Shown one piece after another: positions 37,882-46,347 of a stretch of DNA of 64,000 bases. Origin of the DNA: Geodermatophilus telluris. GTDB taxonomy: Bacteria > Actinomycetota > Actinomycetes > Mycobacteriales > Geodermatophilaceae. Both the position numbers and the translations under genes were made by a program. The notes under the pieces were generated by a model that was given only the letters and a program-made list of their open reading frames with translations, was not told the origin of the DNA and did not search any database. Every line of letters begins with the position of its first letter. The stretch's first letter is position 1. The DNA lies in the NCBI RefSeq assembly GCF_900102745.1, contig NZ_FMZF01000005.1:124001-188000 (forward strand), in the 5' to 3' direction.

Positions 37882-38880
37882 ATGGGCGACCTCCTCAACG
37901 CACTCGCCGTCGCCGGCAAGTCGGCGCTCGGCTTCCAGGCGGTGTTCTTCGCACTGCTGGCCATCGGCCTCAACGTGCACTTCGGCTACACCGGCCTGCT
38001 CAACTTCGGCCAGATCGGCTTCGCCATGCTGGGCGGCTTCGGCATCGCGATCTCGGTGACCCAGTGGGGGCTGAACTTCTGGGTCGGCGTGGTCGTCGGC
38101 CTCGCCGCCGCGGTCTTCCTCGCGCTGCTGCTGGGCCTGCCGACCCTGCGGCTGCGCGCGGACTACCTGGCCATCGCGACGATCGCGGCGGCCGAGGGGC
38201 TACGGCTGCTCTTCCGGTCGGTGTCGGCCAGCCCCGTCACGGGTGGCACCCGCGGGCTGGCCGGCTTCAACGGCGCCTTCATCTCGCTGGCCCCGTGGGA
38301 CACCAGCCGGCGCTACCCGATCCTCGGTACCCGCTGGAGCGGCGGCGAGCTGTGGGTGGCCCTGGTCGGCTGGGTGCTCGTCGCGCTGCTGTGCCTGCTG
38401 GTGTGGCTGCTCATGCGCAGCCCCTGGGGCCGCGTGCTCAAGGCCATCCGCGAGGACGAGGACGCCGTCCGCGCGCTGGGCAAGAACGTCTACCTGTACA
38501 AGATGCAGTCGCTCGTGCTCGGCGGCGTGATGGGCGCCCTCGGTGGCATGGTCTACGTGGTGGCCACCGGCGCGGCGAACCCGGACCAGTTCCAGAACGC
38601 CAACACCTTCCTGGCCTACACCGTCCTCATCCTGGGCGGCTCCGCCCGCGTGCTCGGCCCGGTGGTGGGTGCGGTCATCCTGCTGTTCGTCATCCAGTTC
38701 GCCGACACCGGTCTGCGGGCACTGATCGGCAACGGGGTGATCCCGGAGGGGCTGCTGTCGGCCACCGACGTGGCGCAGATCCGGTTCGTCCTGGTGGGGC
38801 TGGGCCTGATGCTGCTGCTCGTCTTCCGGCCGCAGGGCATCTTCGGCGACCGACGAGAGGTGATGCTCGATGCCCGCTGA
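37882..38880 (+). CDS. livM: Branched-chain amino acid ABC permease LivM
   Basis: Second permease subunit, 332 residues, with about eight to nine membrane helices: LALLAIGLNVHFGYTGLLNF-type start, PTLRLRADYLAIATIAAAEG as the conserved LivM block, and the ATP-binding contact loop SPWGRVLKAIREDEDAVRAL. The C-terminal FRPQGIFGDRREV is the family end. ATG 37882 stands three bases after livH; its 3' end overlaps livG by 11 bases. Confidence 0.95.
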   Translation: MGDLLNALAVAGKSALGFQAVFFALLAIGLNVHFGYTGLLNFGQIGFAMLGGFGIAISVTQWGLNFWVGVVVGLAAAVFLALLLGLPTLRLRADYLAIATIAAAEGLRLLFRSVSASPVTGGTRGLAGFNGAFISLAPWDTSRRYPILGTRWSGGELWVALVGWVLVALLCLLVWLLMRSPWGRVLKAIREDEDAVRALGKNVYLYKMQSLVLGGVMGALGGMVYVVATGAANPDQFQNANTFLAYTVLILGGSARVLGPVVGAVILLFVIQFADTGLRALIGNGVIPEGLLSATDVAQIRFVLVGLGLMLLLVFRPQGIFGDRREVMLDAR

Positions 38881-39918
38881 GAACACGCCCGCTGGGAACA
38901 CGCCCGCTGCGAACACCCCCAGCGGCGCGCACGCCGCGTCGCTGGAGAAGGGCGGCACCCACCGCGCCGCGCCGCAGCGGCTGGCCCAGGCGGCGCTGCG
39001 CGACGTGCCCTGGGAGGTCGGCGTCGCCAAGCCCGACCCGGTGGTCGTCGTCGAGAACGTCACCCGCACCTTCGGCGGCCTGACCGCGGTGTCGGTCGAC
39101 CGGCTGGAGATCCAGCGCGGCGGCATCACCGGCCTGATCGGGCCCAACGGTGCCGGGAAGACGACGCTGTTCAACCTGCTCACCGGGTTCGACCAGCCCA
39201 ACACCGGCACCTGGAGCTTCGACGGCCGCCCGCTGGGCAAGCTCGCGCCGCACCAGGTGGCGCGCCTCGGCGTCGTCCGCACCTTCCAGCTCACCAAGGC
39301 GCTGTCCCGGCTCACCGTCCTGCAGAACATGCTGCTCGGTGCCCAGGGGCAGAAGGGCGAGAGCTTCCTGCGGGCCCTGGTCCCCGGGTCCTGGCGGAAC
39401 CAGGAGCGGGCGAACACCGACAAGGCGATGGACCTGCTGCGGCGGTTCAAGCTCGACGCCAAGAAGGACGAGTTCGCCGGCACCCTCTCCGGGGGTCAGC
39501 GCAAGCTGCTGGAGATGGCGCGGGCGCTGATGAGCGACCCGCAGGTGGTCATGCTCGACGAGCCCATGGCCGGCGTGAACCCCGCGCTCACCCAGAGCCT
39601 GCTCGGCCACGTCAAGGACCTCCGCGAGGAGGGCATGACGGTCATCTTCGTCGAGCACGACATGGACGTCGTCCGGGACATCAGCGACTGGGTGGTCGTC
39701 ATGGCCGCCGGCAGGGTGATCGCCGAGGGCCCGCCGGAGTCGATCAGCCAGAACCAGGCCGTCGTCGACGCCTACCTCGGCGCCCACCACGACGCGCCGC
39801 TGACCGTCGAGGAGGAGGACCGCGTCCTGGCCCAGGCCGAGGCGCAGATCGCCGCCGAGGAGCACGGCGGCGGCGAGGTCATCGGCTCGGACACCACCAG
39901 CACCGGGAAGGACGGGCG

Positions 39919-39922
<4 letters not shown>
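38870..39922 (+). CDS. livG: Branched-chain amino acid ABC ATPase LivG
   Basis: ATP-binding subunit, 350 residues. Walker A GPNGAGKTTLFNLLTGF, Q-loop TFQLTKALSRLTVLQNMLLG, signature LSGGQRKLLEMARALM, Walker B VVMLDEPMAGVNP, H-loop IFVEHDMD, as in LivG. It carries a 60-residue N-terminal extension with Asn-Thr-Pro repeats and a 40-residue acidic tail beyond the usual 255-residue core. ATG 38870 overlaps the livM end by 11 bases and the next gene overlaps as ATGA. Confidence 0.95.
38881..38925 (+). repeat. 15-bp repeats at the 5' end of livG
   Basis: Three 15-base units beginning GAACACSCCC, the first two differing at one base, coding the ENTPAGNTPAANTPSG leader of LivG. They lie just after the livM stop. 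Confidence 0.75.
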
Positions 39923-40776
<854 letters not shown>

Positions 40777-40793
40777 CCGCCCGCGAGGCCCCT

Positions 40794-40832
40794 GACGAGG
40801 CCGGCGTCCCCCGCGGGGGCGCCGGCCTCGTC
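40794..40832 (+). terminator. Terminator after livF
   Basis: GACGAGGCCGGCG and its exact complement close a loop that itself can pair (CCCCC/GGGGG). Starts 18 bases past the livF stop and is followed by GGTT, without a T-run. Confidence 0.75.
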
Positions 40833-40878
40833 GGTTCCCGGCCCCGGTGCAGGGTCCCGCGCCGAGCCGGCGAAGCGT

Positions 40879-40898
40879 GGGGGGCACCGGGGTCCTCC
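40879..40898. repeat. 20-bp dispersed repeat, copy 2
   Basis: Exact second copy of GGGGGGCACCGGGGTCCTCC (first at 32431-32450). It lies in the leader of the small hypothetical gene after the livF terminator. Only these two exact copies were noticed. Confidence 0.6.
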
Positions 40899-40921
40899 TG
40901 CTGCGTGCCCCCGACGGCGGG

Positions 40922-41302
40922 ATGAACGACCTGGACTCCTGCCGGGCGCTGACCGCCGGCGGCTCCTCCCGCGTGCTCGCGCACGCCGCCCCCGCCCGGC
41001 TGACCGTGCGGGTGACCGCCGACGACGACACCGTGGTCGCCCGCGGCGAGACCGACCGGGACGGCGAGCACTCCCCCGTGACGCTGCTCGAGCTCACCGA
41101 CGGCGGCCTGCGGCGCACCGAGGTCTGGCCGGACGACGGCCACCTGGGCCTGCCGGTGCTGCTGCCCGGTGGCGAGGTCGGCGTGCTGCTGCGCCGGGAG
41201 CACGCTCCCGACCGCAGCTGGTGGCGGTGGGTGGTCGAGTTCTCCGACCACCGGGGCCGCCCGGCCGACTGGGCGCCCGAGGGCCAGCGGCTGCAGCGCT
41301 GA
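40922..41302 (+). CDS. Hypothetical protein, beta-rich
   Basis: A 126-residue protein with no family I recognise. It is rich in beta-type segments (LTVRVTADDDTVVARGETD, PVTLLELTDGGLRRTEVWPD, LPVLLPGGEVGVLLRREHAP) and has a Trp pair in DRSWWRWVVEFSDHRGRPAD. ATG 40922 has only GGCGGG nearby; a GTG about eight codons earlier is possible. It lies between the livF terminator and a terminator shared with the converging binding-protein gene. Its position beside the amino-acid transporter may be chance. Confidence 0.6.
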   Translation: MNDLDSCRALTAGGSSRVLAHAAPARLTVRVTADDDTVVARGETDRDGEHSPVTLLELTDGGLRRTEVWPDDGHLGLPVLLPGGEVGVLLRREHAPDRSWWRWVVEFSDHRGRPADWAPEGQRLQR

Positions 41303-41323
41303 GCACCGACGGCGCGCACACGA

Positions 41324-41361
41324 CAGCGGCCCGGCACCCCGTGGGGGGTACCGGGCCGCTG
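41324..41361. terminator. Terminator between hypothetical gene and livK-like gene
   Basis: CAGCGGCCCGG...CCGGGCCGCTG, eleven outer pairs with a second inner stem (ACCCC/GGGGT) in the 77-base gap between converging stops. It lies 19 bases past the binding-protein stop. Confidence 0.75.
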
Positions 41362-41379
41362 CCGGAGAGGAGGACTACA

Positions 41380-42720
41380 TCAGCGCTGCGGGCCGATGCC
41401 GTTCTCGTTCAGACCCTGGATGATCCGCGAGGACTCCTCGAACCCGATGACGACGATGCCGTCGGGGTTGAGGTCCACCATCTGCTGGACCTCGGAGTCG
41501 AAGTTGGCGGCGTTGGGGTCGTAGATGATGCTCACGACCTGGTCCTCGGACAGACCGCCGGACAGCAGGTTCTGGCGGGTGTTCTCCGCCAGGCCGGTGC
41601 CGTAGGCGTCGTTGCGGGCCAGGATGCCGACGGTGTTGTTGCCGTCCTCCGCGATGAGGTCGGCCAGGGCACGGGCCTGCAGCACGTCCGGCGGCGCGGT
41701 GCGGAAGTACAGGCCGTTGTCGGCGTAGTCGGTGAACTGGTCCGACGTGTTGGCCGGGCTGATCTGCATGACGCCGGCGGCCGTGATCCGGTCGATGACG
41801 TTGAGGCTCACGGTCGAGGACGCCGCGCCCACGATCGCGTTGACGCCGGCCTGCAGCAGGCGGTCGACGGTCTGCGTCGCGGTGTCGGTGGTGGCGTCGC
41901 CCGAGTCACCCTCCTCGAGACGGACCTCCTGACCCAGGACGCCGCCGGCCTCGTTGATCTCCTGGACGGCCAGCTTGGCGCCGGCGACCTCCGGGGGGCC
42001 GAGGAAGGCGAGGTCACCGGTCAGCGGCAGCAGCGTGCCGATGACCAGCTGCTCACCGGTGGTGCCGGCCGGCGCGGGCGCCGGGCCCTCGTCGGTCGTG
42101 GCGTTGGCCTCGTCGCCGGCGAGCACGTACCGGGTGGCCGAGTCGTCGATCGCGTTGTCGTCGCCGAACTGCTGGATGCCGAAGCTCGCCGCGGCGGGCT
42201 CACCCGCGTCGACGAAGGCCAGCGGGCCGCTGACGCCGTCGTAGTCGGGGTTGCCCCCGGCGTTGACGATGTCGAGGCAGGCCTGGAACGAGTCGCACTT
42301 CTCGCCGCCGGTGGTGACACCGTTGACGTAGGCCTTGAAGACGTTGGCGTCGTTGGTGCCGGCCAGCTGCGCGGCGAGGGCGGTGAGCACGACGGCGTCG
42401 TAGGTCTCACCGGCGTAGTTGAAGGTGTTCCCCAGGTTGGGGTCGACCGTCAGCAGCCGGTCGGTGAAGTCGCCGGCCAGCTCGGTGAGGGGCAGCGTGC
42501 CCTTCATCCCGGCGAGGGCACCCTGCTCCTCGAAGTCCTCCCCGAGGGGGGACCCCGTGTTGCCGTCGGTGCCGTAGACGTTGACCTGCTTCTCGCCGCC
42601 ACCCGAGGCGTCGCCGCCCGAGTCGCTGCCACCGTCGTCGCCACCGCCACCGCAGGCGGTGAGGGCGACGAGCGCGGCTGACGTGACGGCGATGCTGCGG
42701 GCGTAGGTACGCGTGCGCAT
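41380..42720 (-). CDS. Branched-chain amino acid ABC binding lipoprotein, circularly permuted LivK fold
   Basis: A 446-residue lipoprotein: signal with lipobox ending in Cys23 (LVALTAC), then a Gly/Ser/Asp linker to about 42. Residues 44-200 are what is normally the C-terminal half of LivK (VYGTDGN, GMKGTLPLTE, NYAGETYDAVVLTALAA, YDGVSGPLAFVDAGEP, ASFGIQQF). An Ala/Pro linker at 201-223 leads to the normal N-terminal half (VIGTLLPLTGDLAFLGPPEV, DRLLQAGVNAIVGAASSTVS, YFRTAPPDVLQARALADL, GILARNDAYGTGLAENTR). The protein stops at GFEESSRIIQGLNENGIGPQ, the place where an ordinary LivK runs on into VYGTDGN. Nothing of the fold is missing; only the order differs. ATG 42720 follows GGGAG. It faces the livHMGF operon convergently and is its likely binding protein. 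Confidence 0.93.
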   Translation of the reverse strand: MRTRTYARSIAVTSAALVALTACGGGGDDGGSDSGGDASGGGEKQVNVYGTDGNTGSPLGEDFEEQGALAGMKGTLPLTELAGDFTDRLLTVDPNLGNTFNYAGETYDAVVLTALAAQLAGTNDANVFKAYVNGVTTGGEKCDSFQACLDIVNAGGNPDYDGVSGPLAFVDAGEPAAASFGIQQFGDDNAIDDSATRYVLAGDEANATTDEGPAPAPAGTTGEQLVIGTLLPLTGDLAFLGPPEVAGAKLAVQEINEAGGVLGQEVRLEEGDSGDATTDTATQTVDRLLQAGVNAIVGAASSTVSLNVIDRITAAGVMQISPANTSDQFTDYADNGLYFRTAPPDVLQARALADLIAEDGNNTVGILARNDAYGTGLAENTRQNLLSGGLSEDQVVSIIYDPNAANFDSEVQQMVDLNPDGIVVIGFEESSRIIQGLNENGIGPQR

Positions 42721-42838
42721 CCAGCAACTCCCAGTTGTCGTACGTCGGTCCGCGGCCGGTCGTGAGGACACCGGCCCCGTCAGTCCGCAGAACCTAACTG
42801 CTGCCCACGGTCGTGGAGCAGGACGGACGGAACCGTGA

Positions 42839-42854
42839 CGAGGTCGTGACCTCG
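42839..42854 (-). terminator. Weak hairpin after the ANTAR regulator
   Basis: CGAGGTC-GT-GACCTCG, seven pairs with a very tight loop, followed next to it by the palindrome CCGGATCCGG (42855-42864). It lies about 28 bases past the regulator stop, upstream of the binding-protein gene. Confidence 0.35.
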
Positions 42855-42882
42855 CCGGATCCGGTCGTGTGAACGCCGTCCC

Positions 42883-43488
42883 TCAGGAGGACGAACCGTC
42901 CGCGGGGACGGGTGCGTCGGGCGACAGGATCCGCTCGGCGAGCGCCTTCATGGACGTGCGCTCGTTCATCGCGGTGCGCTGGATGAACCGGAACGCCTCG
43001 GCCTCGGTCATGCCCTGCTCGGTCATCAGCACGCCCTTGGCCCGCTCCACGACCTTGCGCGTCTCGAGGCGCTCCTCGAGGGTGCGCACCTCGCCGTCGA
43101 GCGCGGCCATCTCGGTGAACCGGGCGCGGGCCACCTCGATGGCCGGCACGAGGTCGTTCTTGGAGAACGGCTTCACCAGGTAGGCCATGGCGCCGGCGTC
43201 CCGGGCCCGCTCGACCAGCTCGCGCTGGCTGAAGGCGGTCAGCACGATCACCGGCGCGATGCGCGACGAGGCGATCTGCTCGGCCGCGGCCAGGCCGTCG
43301 AGGACCGGCATCTGGATGTCGAGGATGACCAGGTCGGGCGAGAGCTCCCGGGCCCGGTCGACGGCGGTCTGCCCGTCACCGGCCTCGGCGACGACGACGT
43401 ACCCCTCCTCCTCGAGCATCTCCTTGAGGTCGAGGCGGATGAGGGCCTCGTCCTCGGCGATGAGGACCCGGGTCGGCTCGCTGCTCAC
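42883..43488 (-). CDS. ANTAR-domain response regulator, PdtaR-like
   Basis: A 201-residue two-domain regulator. The receiver has VLIAEDEALIRLDLKEML, the phospho-acceptor Asp in DLVILDIQMPVLDGLAAAEQ, and Lys in AYLVKPFSKNDL. The C-terminal ANTAR domain, which binds dual-hexaloop RNA to prevent termination, is clear in VERAKGVLMTEQGMTEAEAF and RFIQRTAMNERTSM. In mycobacteria the same family member, PdtaR, acts with PdtaS; no histidine kinase gene is in this window. GTG/ATG start at 43488. It lies between livK and tRNA-Leu. Confidence 0.93.
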   Translation of the reverse strand: MSSEPTRVLIAEDEALIRLDLKEMLEEEGYVVVAEAGDGQTAVDRARELSPDLVILDIQMPVLDGLAAAEQIASSRIAPVIVLTAFSQRELVERARDAGAMAYLVKPFSKNDLVPAIEVARARFTEMAALDGEVRTLEERLETRKVVERAKGVLMTEQGMTEAEAFRFIQRTAMNERTSMKALAERILSPDAPVPADGSSS

Positions 43489-43573
43489 GGGCGCAGAGCC
43501 TAGCGACGCCGGACGGCGGCGGCGTCCCGGTTAGGCTGCTGGCGCCGTGACCCCGCTCGCGGCGAGCCGGCCG

Positions 43574-43647
43574 GCCCCCGTACCCCAATCGGCAGAGGGA
43601 GCGGACTCAAAACCCGCGCAGTGTGCGTTCGAGTCGCACCGGGGGCA
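43574..43647 (+). tRNA. tRNA-Leu (CAA)
   Basis: 74 bases: acceptor GCCCCCG/CGGGGGC, anticodon arm GCGGA-CTCAAAA-CCCGC (anticodon CAA), short variable loop GCAGT, T-arm GTGCG-TTCGAGT-CGCAC, discriminator A followed by CC. Reads UUG codons. The pair closing the anticodon loop is A-C, not Watson-Crick. Lacks the long variable arm usual in tRNA-Leu, so the identity rests on the anticodon. Confidence 0.85.
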
Positions 43648-43862
43648 CCCTGTTGGACTGCCGTCCTCCGGACGGCGACCGCGGCCACGTGCCCTCCCGG
43701 CCTGCGCTGAGCCCACCCCGGCGCTCGGTCGCGGGACCCTCCGGGCCCCACTCCTCACGCCGCCTCGCAGGGCGGCTCGCGTCCCGGCGTCCTCGTCCTG
43801 CGTCGCCTCGCCCCTCACGGACCCCTCCGGGGCCCGTTCGTAGCGGGCAATACGGTGACGGG

Positions 43863-45494
43863 GTGAGCGAGCCCGTGCCCCACATGACGCCCGAGCAGTT
43901 CCGGCAGCACGGTCACGAGGTGGTCGACTGGATCGCCGACTACTGGTCGCGCATCGAGTCCTTCCCGGTCCGCTCGCGGGTCTCCCCCGGCGACGTGCGG
44001 GCCGCGCTTCCGCCGTCGGCACCCGAGCGGGGCGAGCCGTTCTCCGCCGTCCTGGCCGACCTCGACCGCGTCGTCCTGCCGGGGGTCACCCACTGGCAGC
44101 ACCCCGGCTTCCTCGCCTACTTCCCGGCCAACACCTCCGGGCCCTCGGTGCTCGGCGACCTGCTCTCGGCCGGTCTCGGCGTGCAGGGCATGTCGTGGGT
44201 GACCAGCCCGGCGGCCACCGAGCTCGAGCAGCACGTCCTCGACTGGTTCGCCGACCTGCTCGGGCTGCCCGCCGCCTACCGGTCCACGGGCACCGGCGGC
44301 GGCGTCGTCCAGGACTCCAGCTCCGGTGCCAACCTCGTCGCCCTGCTGGCGGCGCTGCACCGGGCCAGCGGCGGCGGCACCGTGCGGCAGGGCGTCCGGC
44401 CCGACGAGCACACCGTCTACGTCTCCTCGGAGACGCACTCCTCGATGGAGAAGGCCGCGCGGATCGCCGGCCTGGGCACCGACGCCGTGCGCATCGTGGA
44501 GGTCGACGGCGACCTGGCCATGCGCCCGCAGGCGCTGCGGGCCCGGCTGGAGCGCGACGTCGCCCGGGGGTTCCGCCCGGTGCTGGTGTGCGCGACGGTG
44601 GGGACGACGTCGACGACCGCCGTCGACCCGCTCGCCGAGCTGGGTCCGATCTGCCGCGACCACGGCGTGTGGCTGCACGTGGACGCCGCCTACGCCGGGG
44701 TGAGCGCCGTGGCCCCCGAGCTGCGCCCGCTGCAGGCCGGCGTCGAGTGGGCCGACAGCTACACGACCGACGCGCACAAGTGGCTGCTCACCGGCTTCGA
44801 CGCCACGCTCTTCTGGGTCGCCGACCGGGCCGCGCTCACCGGCGCGCTGGCGATCCTGCCCGAGTACCTGCGCAACGCCGCCACCGACGCCGGGGCCGTC
44901 GTCGACTACCGCGACTGGCAGGTCGAGCTCGGCCGCCGCTTCCGCGCCCTCAAGCTGTGGGCGGTGCTGCGCTGGTACGGCGCCGAGGGGCTGCGCGCGC
45001 ACGTCCGGTCGGGGGTGGCGCTCGCCCAGGAGCTGGCCGGGTGGGCCGGCGCCGACGACCGCTTCGACGTCGTCACGCCGCACCCGCTGTCGCTGGTCTG
45101 CCTGCAGCCGCGGTGGCCGGCCGACGTGGACGCCGACGTCGCCACCATGACGCTGCTCGAGCGGCTCAACGACGGCGGCGAGGTCTACCTGACCCACACC
45201 ACGGTGCGCGGCCGCACCGTGCTGCGCGTGGCGATCGGCGCGACCACGACGACCCGGGCGCACGTCGAGCGCGCCTGGGCGCTGCTGTGCGAGGGGCACG
45301 ACTGGCTGGCCGCGGACTTCGCCGAGCAGGCCGCCGAGCGGGCCCGCGCCGAGGCCGAGCGCAAGGCCGAGGCCGAGCGGGAGGCGCAGGCCGAGGCTCA
45401 GCGGGAGTCCGAGCGGGAGGCGCAGCGCGAAGCCGACGCGGAGGCCCGGCGGCAGACCGAGCCGGAGCCGGTCAGTCCCCCAGTGACCGGATGA
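43863..45494 (+). CDS. PLP-dependent aromatic-L-amino-acid decarboxylase-family enzyme
   Basis: Group II PLP decarboxylase, 543 residues. N-terminal block FRQHGHEVVDWIADYWSRIE and HPGFLAYFPANTSGPSVLGD are typical of aromatic amino-acid decarboxylases; LHVDAAYAGVSAV gives the Asp that contacts PLP and DSYTTDAHKWLLTGFDATLF the Schiff-base Lys. The core ends near residue 480. The last 60 residues are an extra tail of Glu/Ala/Arg/Gln repeats (AEAEREAQAEAQRESEREAQ) likely to form a coiled coil. GTG 43863 and ATG 43884 are both possible. The 3' end overlaps tesB, on the other strand, by 23 bases. Substrate (Phe, Tyr, Trp or another) cannot be told. Confidence 0.88.
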   Translation: MSEPVPHMTPEQFRQHGHEVVDWIADYWSRIESFPVRSRVSPGDVRAALPPSAPERGEPFSAVLADLDRVVLPGVTHWQHPGFLAYFPANTSGPSVLGDLLSAGLGVQGMSWVTSPAATELEQHVLDWFADLLGLPAAYRSTGTGGGVVQDSSSGANLVALLAALHRASGGGTVRQGVRPDEHTVYVSSETHSSMEKAARIAGLGTDAVRIVEVDGDLAMRPQALRARLERDVARGFRPVLVCATVGTTSTTAVDPLAELGPICRDHGVWLHVDAAYAGVSAVAPELRPLQAGVEWADSYTTDAHKWLLTGFDATLFWVADRAALTGALAILPEYLRNAATDAGAVVDYRDWQVELGRRFRALKLWAVLRWYGAEGLRAHVRSGVALAQELAGWAGADDRFDVVTPHPLSLVCLQPRWPADVDADVATMTLLERLNDGGEVYLTHTTVRGRTVLRVAIGATTTTRAHVERAWALLCEGHDWLAADFAEQAAERARAEAERKAEAEREAQAEAQRESEREAQREADAEARRQTEPEPVSPPVTG

Positions 45495-46347
45495 GCCCCT
45501 CCTGGGCGACGGTGGCCACGTGCGTGCCGTCGGCCGACCAGATGCTGCCGAAGCACAGCGCGCGGCCGGCCGAGGCCGCCGGGCTGTCGGTCTCGTAGAG
45601 GAACCACTCGTCGGCGCGCACCGGCGCGTGGAACCACACGGCGTGGTCGAGGCTCGCGCCCACGTAGCGCCCGCCCCAGCCGCCGCCCACCCGGGCCAGG
45701 CCGGCCGACAGCAGCGTCAGGTCGGTGACGAAGGTGAGCGCCGCGGCGTGCACGGCGGCGTCCTCCGGCAGCCGCCCGGCCACCCGGAACCAGGCGTGCG
45801 ACCGCGTGTCCGGCGGCGACTTCGGGTCGGGGGCGAACGGGTCGGCCAGCGGGCGCTGCTCCACCGCGCGGCTGATCTCCAGCGCGGGCGCGGCGAGGTC
45901 GCCGTGCCCGGCCGCGTGGTCGGCCAGCGAGCGCAGCTCCTCGGGCCCGGGGACCTCCGGCATCGGCCGGGCGTGCGCGACGACGGCCGGCTCGCCGCCG
46001 TGGAAGTCGGCGGTGAGCGCGAAGACGGCGACGTCCTCGGTGCCGCGGCGCTGGCACGCGATGACCCGGCGGGTGGAGAAGGACCGACCGTCGCGGATGC
46101 GCTCGACGCGGTAGCGCAGCTCCTCGTGCGGGTCACCGGGCCGCAGGAAGTAGGAGTGCAGCGAGTGCACCCCGCGCTCGCCCGGCACGGTCAGCCCGGC
46201 GGCCATGAGCGCCTGCCCGGCCACCTGCCCGCCGAAGATGCGCTGCAGGCGGGTGCGGGGCGTGCTGCCGACGAAGACGTCGGTGTCCCGCTCCTCGAGT
46301 CCGAGGACGGTCATGAGGGCGGCGGCCTGGGAGTCGCCACCGCTCAC
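45472..46347 (-). CDS. tesB: Acyl-CoA thioesterase II
   Basis: TesB-type double-hotdog thioesterase of 291 residues. It opens with LEERDTDVFVGSTPRTRLQR and IFGGQVAGQALMAAGLTV, has RPGDPHEELRYRVERIRDGR and FSTRRVIACQRRG, and ends GSIWSADGTHVATVAQEGLI. Hydrolyses acyl-CoA; its physiological acyl chain is uncertain. GTG 46347 overlaps the pyk stop by four bases, so they form a unit, as in M. tuberculosis where tesB1 follows pykA. Confidence 0.93.
   Translation of the reverse strand: MSGGDSQAAALMTVLGLEERDTDVFVGSTPRTRLQRIFGGQVAGQALMAAGLTVPGERGVHSLHSYFLRPGDPHEELRYRVERIRDGRSFSTRRVIACQRRGTEDVAVFALTADFHGGEPAVVAHARPMPEVPGPEELRSLADHAAGHGDLAAPALEISRAVEQRPLADPFAPDPKSPPDTRSHAWFRVAGRLPEDAAVHAAALTFVTDLTLLSAGLARVGGGWGGRYVGASLDHAVWFHAPVRADEWFLYETDSPAASAGRALCFGSIWSADGTHVATVAQEGLIRSLGD

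Noticed and set aside
41380..42720. Frameshift or truncated livK fragments
   Set aside because: A single uninterrupted frame with lipobox, both halves and a hinge-placed stop explains the sequence better than two broken fragments.
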